This document shows positions 33,408 to 36,389 of a stretch of DNA of 36,389 nt, piece after piece (position 1 is the first letter of the stretch; each line of letters begins with the position of its first letter). The position numbers were made by a program, and so were the translations under genes. The stretch is taken from assembly GCA_965661265.1 (NCBI GenBank), contig CBFIDE010000019.1:1-36389 (forward strand). The letters are read 5' to 3'. The notes beneath the pieces are model-generated. The model saw only the letters and a list, made by a program, of their open reading frames with translations, searched no databases and was not told the origin of the DNA. The DNA is from CBFIDE01 sp965661265 (GTDB taxonomy: Bacteria; Bacteroidota; Bacteroidia; Flavobacteriales; Schleiferiaceae).

Positions 33408-34772
33408 TTATTGAATCTTTAAAAGCTGTGTTTGAGTTGAACCAGAATAATCTGCTTGAAGGATGTAGATTCCTGTTTTTAAATTTAAACTAAATGACCT
33501 TGACAATCCATTGATTTTACCTAATTCATACAGCAATTGTCCTTGAAGGTTATAAATACTTAAGTTTTCTATTGGTTTACTATTGTCTTTCTCAATAGTT
33601 ATCTGACCACCAGAAGGATTTGGATAAATGGCAAATGAATTGTATTCAAAATCATTTAATCCGATATCCATTAAACTAACGCAAATGGAGGTGTCAGGGC
33701 AGTTTCCATCATCAACAATAACTGCATAAGAATCATTATCAGTTGGAATGTAAATCCTATTGGTATCGCCGACTAAAACACTATTGTCTGAACATCTAAT
33801 CCATTGATAGGAAGCGTCGGCATTATTCGCTCTCAAGAAATTAGTTAGTACCAAAACTCCAGCATCGATGCTATCAATTTCTATATTTAATTCAATAATT
33901 GAATCACATCCACTTGCTAATGCAAAAGTGTCTGAATAAGTACCAGCCATTGAAATGCTAGCTCCATTAAACACATAAGGTTGGCCTTTACAAATTGTAT
34001 CCTCAATTAGTGTATACGATGATCCATTGGATTGCAAAGTTTTGCCAAGAATCCAATTAGAGCTTGTTCCGCTTAGCGCGAATCCATTTAAAGTTCCATT
34101 GTTATTATTTCCTGAAAGATCAATTGCAGTTGATACCCCAGGATTATTTCCTGCCGCTCTTCCTTGATTCATTGAGTAGTAGGCAACAAGTCCAGTTGAA
34201 GGAGGGCATAAGGCCATGTCCTTTGAGGCATTTATTTCAGCAGAAGTTTTGGCATAATCATACATCCTGACTTCTTGAATATCTCCGTCAAACGGGTTTA
34301 CACCGTCTACCCTTAAACCGATTCTTAAATTTATTGAACTGCCTGTAGACACTGAGGTGGCTAAATTACCACTGGTCTCTAAATTGCCGTCTATATATAA
34401 TGAGAAGTTATTTGTTGCACTATTGTCGTAAACTACAGCCACATGATGCCAATTACCATCGTTTACTGCAGTTGTTCCGCTTAAGCCGCTTCCGCCAACT
34501 TCAATTCTAATGCTATTTGACCACAATATGTTGAAAGTGAATCTTCCTCCATTAGTAAATGAGCCATAATCCGCAATAACACTTTGACCACTTGCTGATG
34601 GCAATGAATTTTTGGAGGTTCTAATAATTGCCTCAATGGTTCTTGCTCCTTGACCAGAAACGCCACTGTAAGAGGTTGAGATATAATCGTTATTGCCGTC
34701 TAAATTTAGAGCATTTTGTGCTTCTGATGTATAAAATAGGGCGCATAGAATAATCGGTAATAGTTTTTTCAT
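33408..34772 (-). CDS. Secreted LamG-domain protein with T9SS type A sorting tail
   Basis: A 454-residue secreted protein: signal peptide ending near S-E-A-Q-N, a concanavalin/LamG-like lectin fold in about residues 20-190 (A-L-N-L-D-G-N-N-D-Y-I, N-D-G-N-W-H-H-V-A-V-V-Y-D), a Cys-containing linker with repeated D-S-I-E-L-N-type strands, and a C-terminal sorting domain from about residue 375 with A-I-Y-P-N-P-S-G-G and G-I-Y-I-L-Q. The lectin-like domain suggests binding of polysaccharide, but no enzyme module is present. No clear -7 box lies upstream; near-matches such as TACTTTTA were not strong enough. Confidence 0.86.
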   Translation of the reverse strand: MKKLLPIILCALFYTSEAQNALNLDGNNDYISTSYSGVSGQGARTIEAIIRTSKNSLPSASGQSVIADYGSFTNGGRFTFNILWSNSIRIEVGGSGLSGTTAVNDGNWHHVAVVYDNSATNNFSLYIDGNLETSGNLATSVSTGSSINLRIGLRVDGVNPFDGDIQEVRMYDYAKTSAEINASKDMALCPPSTGLVAYYSMNQGRAAGNNPGVSTAIDLSGNNNNGTLNGFALSGTSSNWILGKTLQSNGSSYTLIEDTICKGQPYVFNGASISMAGTYSDTFALASGCDSIIELNIEIDSIDAGVLVLTNFLRANNADASYQWIRCSDNSVLVGDTNRIYIPTDNDSYAVIVDDGNCPDTSICVSLMDIGLNDFEYNSFAIYPNPSGGQITIEKDNSKPIENLSIYNLQGQLLYELGKINGLSRSFSLNLKTGIYILQADYSGSTQTQLLKIQ

Positions 34773-34922
34773 GCTAGTTTAATTTATAAGTAAAGTAAAA
34801 GTACTTTCAACAAAGTTCGCTTTTTTATAAGCTCAGGCAAGTCAACCTAAATATTTTAGTCGCCAATTTATATTTAATATCTAGAGAAGATTGATATTTT
34901 AGCGAAAATAATTAATTACAGA

Positions 34923-36110
34923 ATGAGAAAAATATCAATAGTAGCATGCGCTATTTTTTTAAGTACCAGTTTTCAATCCACTGCTCAGGATGACCTTATA
35001 AATAAGGTGAAAGATAATGGAGGAGACACAAAAGAGTTTGTTTTTGAAACGGTTTTAGATCTAGAAACAACACCAGTAAAGAATCAAGGTAGAAGCGGTA
35101 CCTGTTGGAGTTATGCGACCACATCTTTTGTGGAATCTGAGATGCTAAGAATGGGTAAAGAGCCAGTCGATCTTTCTGAAATGTTTACCGTGCGTCAAGT
35201 TTATTTAGATAAGGCAGAAAAATATGTTCGTTTACATGGATATTTAAACTTTGCTCAAGGTGGTGCTTTACCTGATGTTATGTATGTCTTAAAAAAATAT
35301 GGAGCTGTACCACAAGAAGTTTATGAAGGTTTAGATTATGGGACGGACATCAATAATCACTCAGAATTAGAAGGAGTACTTAAGGCTTATCTTGATGTTG
35401 TTATAAAGAATCCAAACGGGACTCTTTCAACGTCTTGGAGAAAAGGCCTTATCTCTATCTTAGATTCATATTTAGGTGAATATCCTGAAGAATTTGAATA
35501 TAATGGAGTAAAGTATAGCCCTCGAAGCTTTGCTGACAAGATAGTTGGAGTTAATCCAGATGATTATGTTCAACTAACATCCTTCACTCATTTTAATATG
35601 TACGATGAAGTAATGATTCAAGTTCCAGATAATTGGGCTTGGGGAACTGCATATAATGTTAGCATAGAAGAAATGGTTGATGCTACTAAGAATAGTCTTC
35701 AAGAAGGATATTCTGTCGCTTGGGCTACCGATGTTTCTGAAAAAGGTTTTAGTCTTAAAAATGGAATAGCAATTGTTCCGGCAAATGATTATTCAGATAT
35801 GTCGGCAGAAGAAAAGGCTGATATGTTTAATGGACCTAAAGCGGAAAAAGAGATTACTGCTGAGTTAAGACAAGAAGGCTATGATAATTATTCTACCACA
35901 GATGATCACGGAATGCAAATTACCGGAATTGTTAAGGACCAGAGTGGTACAGAGTATTTTATTGTTAAGAATAGTTGGGGAGATAGAGGTGTAGCTGAGA
36001 AAATAGGTTATATCTATGCTAGTCAATCCTTTTTTGAATACAAGACTTTAGGAGTTTTAATTCATAAAGATGTATTGTCCAACAGCCTAAGAAAGAAGCT
36101 AGGGCTTTAA
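34923..36110 (+). CDS. Secreted C1-family peptidase (aminopeptidase C / bleomycin hydrolase-like)
   Basis: A 395-residue papain-superfamily enzyme with a signal peptide (residues 1-22, cleavage near S-T-A-Q). The catalytic set is complete: Gln55, Cys61 in G-T-C-W, His329 in D-D-H-G-M-Q, and Asn350 in V-K-N-S-W-G. Close relatives in Bacteroidota are secreted or periplasmic forms ending in K-K-L-G-L. Its role is peptide degradation; exact specificity is unknown. The -7 box is imperfect (TATTTTAG at 34895-34902, 20 nt upstream). A strong hairpin terminator follows the stop. Confidence 0.92.
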   Translation: MRKISIVACAIFLSTSFQSTAQDDLINKVKDNGGDTKEFVFETVLDLETTPVKNQGRSGTCWSYATTSFVESEMLRMGKEPVDLSEMFTVRQVYLDKAEKYVRLHGYLNFAQGGALPDVMYVLKKYGAVPQEVYEGLDYGTDINNHSELEGVLKAYLDVVIKNPNGTLSTSWRKGLISILDSYLGEYPEEFEYNGVKYSPRSFADKIVGVNPDDYVQLTSFTHFNMYDEVMIQVPDNWAWGTAYNVSIEEMVDATKNSLQEGYSVAWATDVSEKGFSLKNGIAIVPANDYSDMSAEEKADMFNGPKAEKEITAELRQEGYDNYSTTDDHGMQITGIVKDQSGTEYFIVKNSWGDRGVAEKIGYIYASQSFFEYKTLGVLIHKDVLSNSLRKKLGL

Positions 36111-36123
36111 TACAATAGTTTAG

Positions 36124-36163
36124 TAAAATCAAAAGGCCCGCTGATCCGGGCCTTTTGATTTTA
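36124..36163 (+). terminator. Rho-independent terminator after the PepC-like gene
   Basis: A 17-bp perfect stem (36124-36140 with 36147-36163) around the 6-nt loop CTGATC, with a G+C-rich core GGCCCG and T-rich arms, ending in TTTT on the plus strand and the complement on the other. It would terminate transcription in both directions. Confidence 0.9.
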
Positions 36164-36219
36164 GAACTATCTGAATTTTTAATGAGCTAGGTTGTTAAAA
36201 ACTGAGATCAAGGAAGAGC

Positions 36220-36290
36220 GAGCAAGAAAATAAAAGAAAATTAGAGAGGTGTAAGGATGTACCTCTTTTAATTTTTACCTGTGCTTGTTC
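36220..36290 (+). repeat. Nested concentric inverted repeat (possible structured RNA or second terminator)
   Basis: Three stems share one centre near 36255: GAGCAAG (36220-36226) with CTTGTTC (36284-36290, one G-U pair), AAAATT (36237-36242) with AATTTT (36270-36275), and AGAGGT (36245-36250) with ACCTCT (36261-36266), the last followed by T-rich sequence. It could be a small hairpin RNA or a tandem terminator. No coding potential is seen in 36111-36389; a run of ten A at 36317-36326 may belong to a minus-strand terminator for a gene beyond the right edge. Confidence 0.35.
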
Positions 36291-36389
36291 TGTTATTTGC
36301 AGAAAAAGTTAGAAATAAAAAAAAAACTGAATGTCAGCCAATTAAATGGTTAGAATGAGAATTTTACGATAGTACTTGGTAATTAAAAA

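Noticed and set aside
36164..36389. 4.5S SRP RNA or tmRNA in the right-end gene-free region
   Set aside because: Neither the conserved SRP apical loop nor a tmRNA tag frame and tRNA-like ends are present; only hairpins are seen.

Overview
This 36.4 kb window is a stretch of ordinary chromosome from a member of the Bacteroidota, most likely a Flavobacteriales-type marine or free-living bacterium. The evidence is AT-rich DNA, two proteins with type IX secretion (T9SS) C-terminal sorting tails, several SPII lipoproteins with acidic residues just after the Cys, the FtsK-LolA-LptG gene order, NamZ (DUF1343) and MbnP-like lipoproteins, and repeated TAnnTTTG promoter boxes (the Bacteroidota -7 element) with no clear Shine-Dalgarno motifs. 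The genus cannot be fixed from the sequence alone. I see no phage, insertion sequence, CRISPR array, tRNA, rRNA or plasmid gene.

Layout, left to right. 1-3642 (minus): ftsK-lolA-lptG, cell division DNA pump and envelope lipid/lipoprotein export. 3881-8871 (plus): arginase-argS-ffh-folD. 8872-9321 (minus): smpB. 9378-10418 (plus): pyrD. 10387-13839 (minus): LolC/E-type permease, a cystathionine beta-synthase-like enzyme and a leaderless helical-backbone metal receptor. 13852-15039 (plus): namZ. 15036-15686 (minus): outer-membrane barrel. 15895-19702 (minus): a four-gene operon of Gfo/Idh/MocA dehydrogenase, lipoprotein, polyprenyl sugar-phosphate transferase and YkgJ cysteine-cluster protein. 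19836-20477 (plus): pcm. 20474-21605 (minus): DsbA-like protein plus a secreted unknown. 21717-22346 (plus): queE. 22343-25569 (minus): pyrR-pyrB-T9SS protein-rnz. 25619-26968 (minus): mpl. 27004-28531 (minus): two tandem MbnP-like lipoproteins. 28605-30128 (minus): acyltransferase and Nudix hydrolase. 30181-31987 (plus): oxyR and a lipoprotein cyclophilin. 31965-34772 (minus): LamG-T9SS protein and a DASS transporter. 34923-36110 (plus): secreted PepC/bleomycin-hydrolase-like protease, followed by a strong hairpin terminator and a short structured gene-free end.

The functions are mostly housekeeping: pyrimidine synthesis (pyrB, pyrD, pyrR), translation and protein targeting (argS, ffh, smpB, queE), one-carbon metabolism (folD), peptidoglycan recycling (mpl, namZ), envelope biogenesis (lolA, lolC/E, lptG, plsC) and oxidative stress (oxyR). 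I do not find a convincing new defence or mobile system. The most interesting points are architectural: perfect -7 boxes sitting 15-22 nt before at least eleven start codons, which re-call several gene starts; two probable leaderless genes; interlaced divergent promoters at lolC/E-namZ; and the fact that all six convergent gene pairs abut or overlap at their stops. Two functional points also deserve attention: tandem MbnP-like lipoproteins of which one has a single Trp and the other none, with no MbnH peroxidase nearby, and an arginase overlapping argS by one base.
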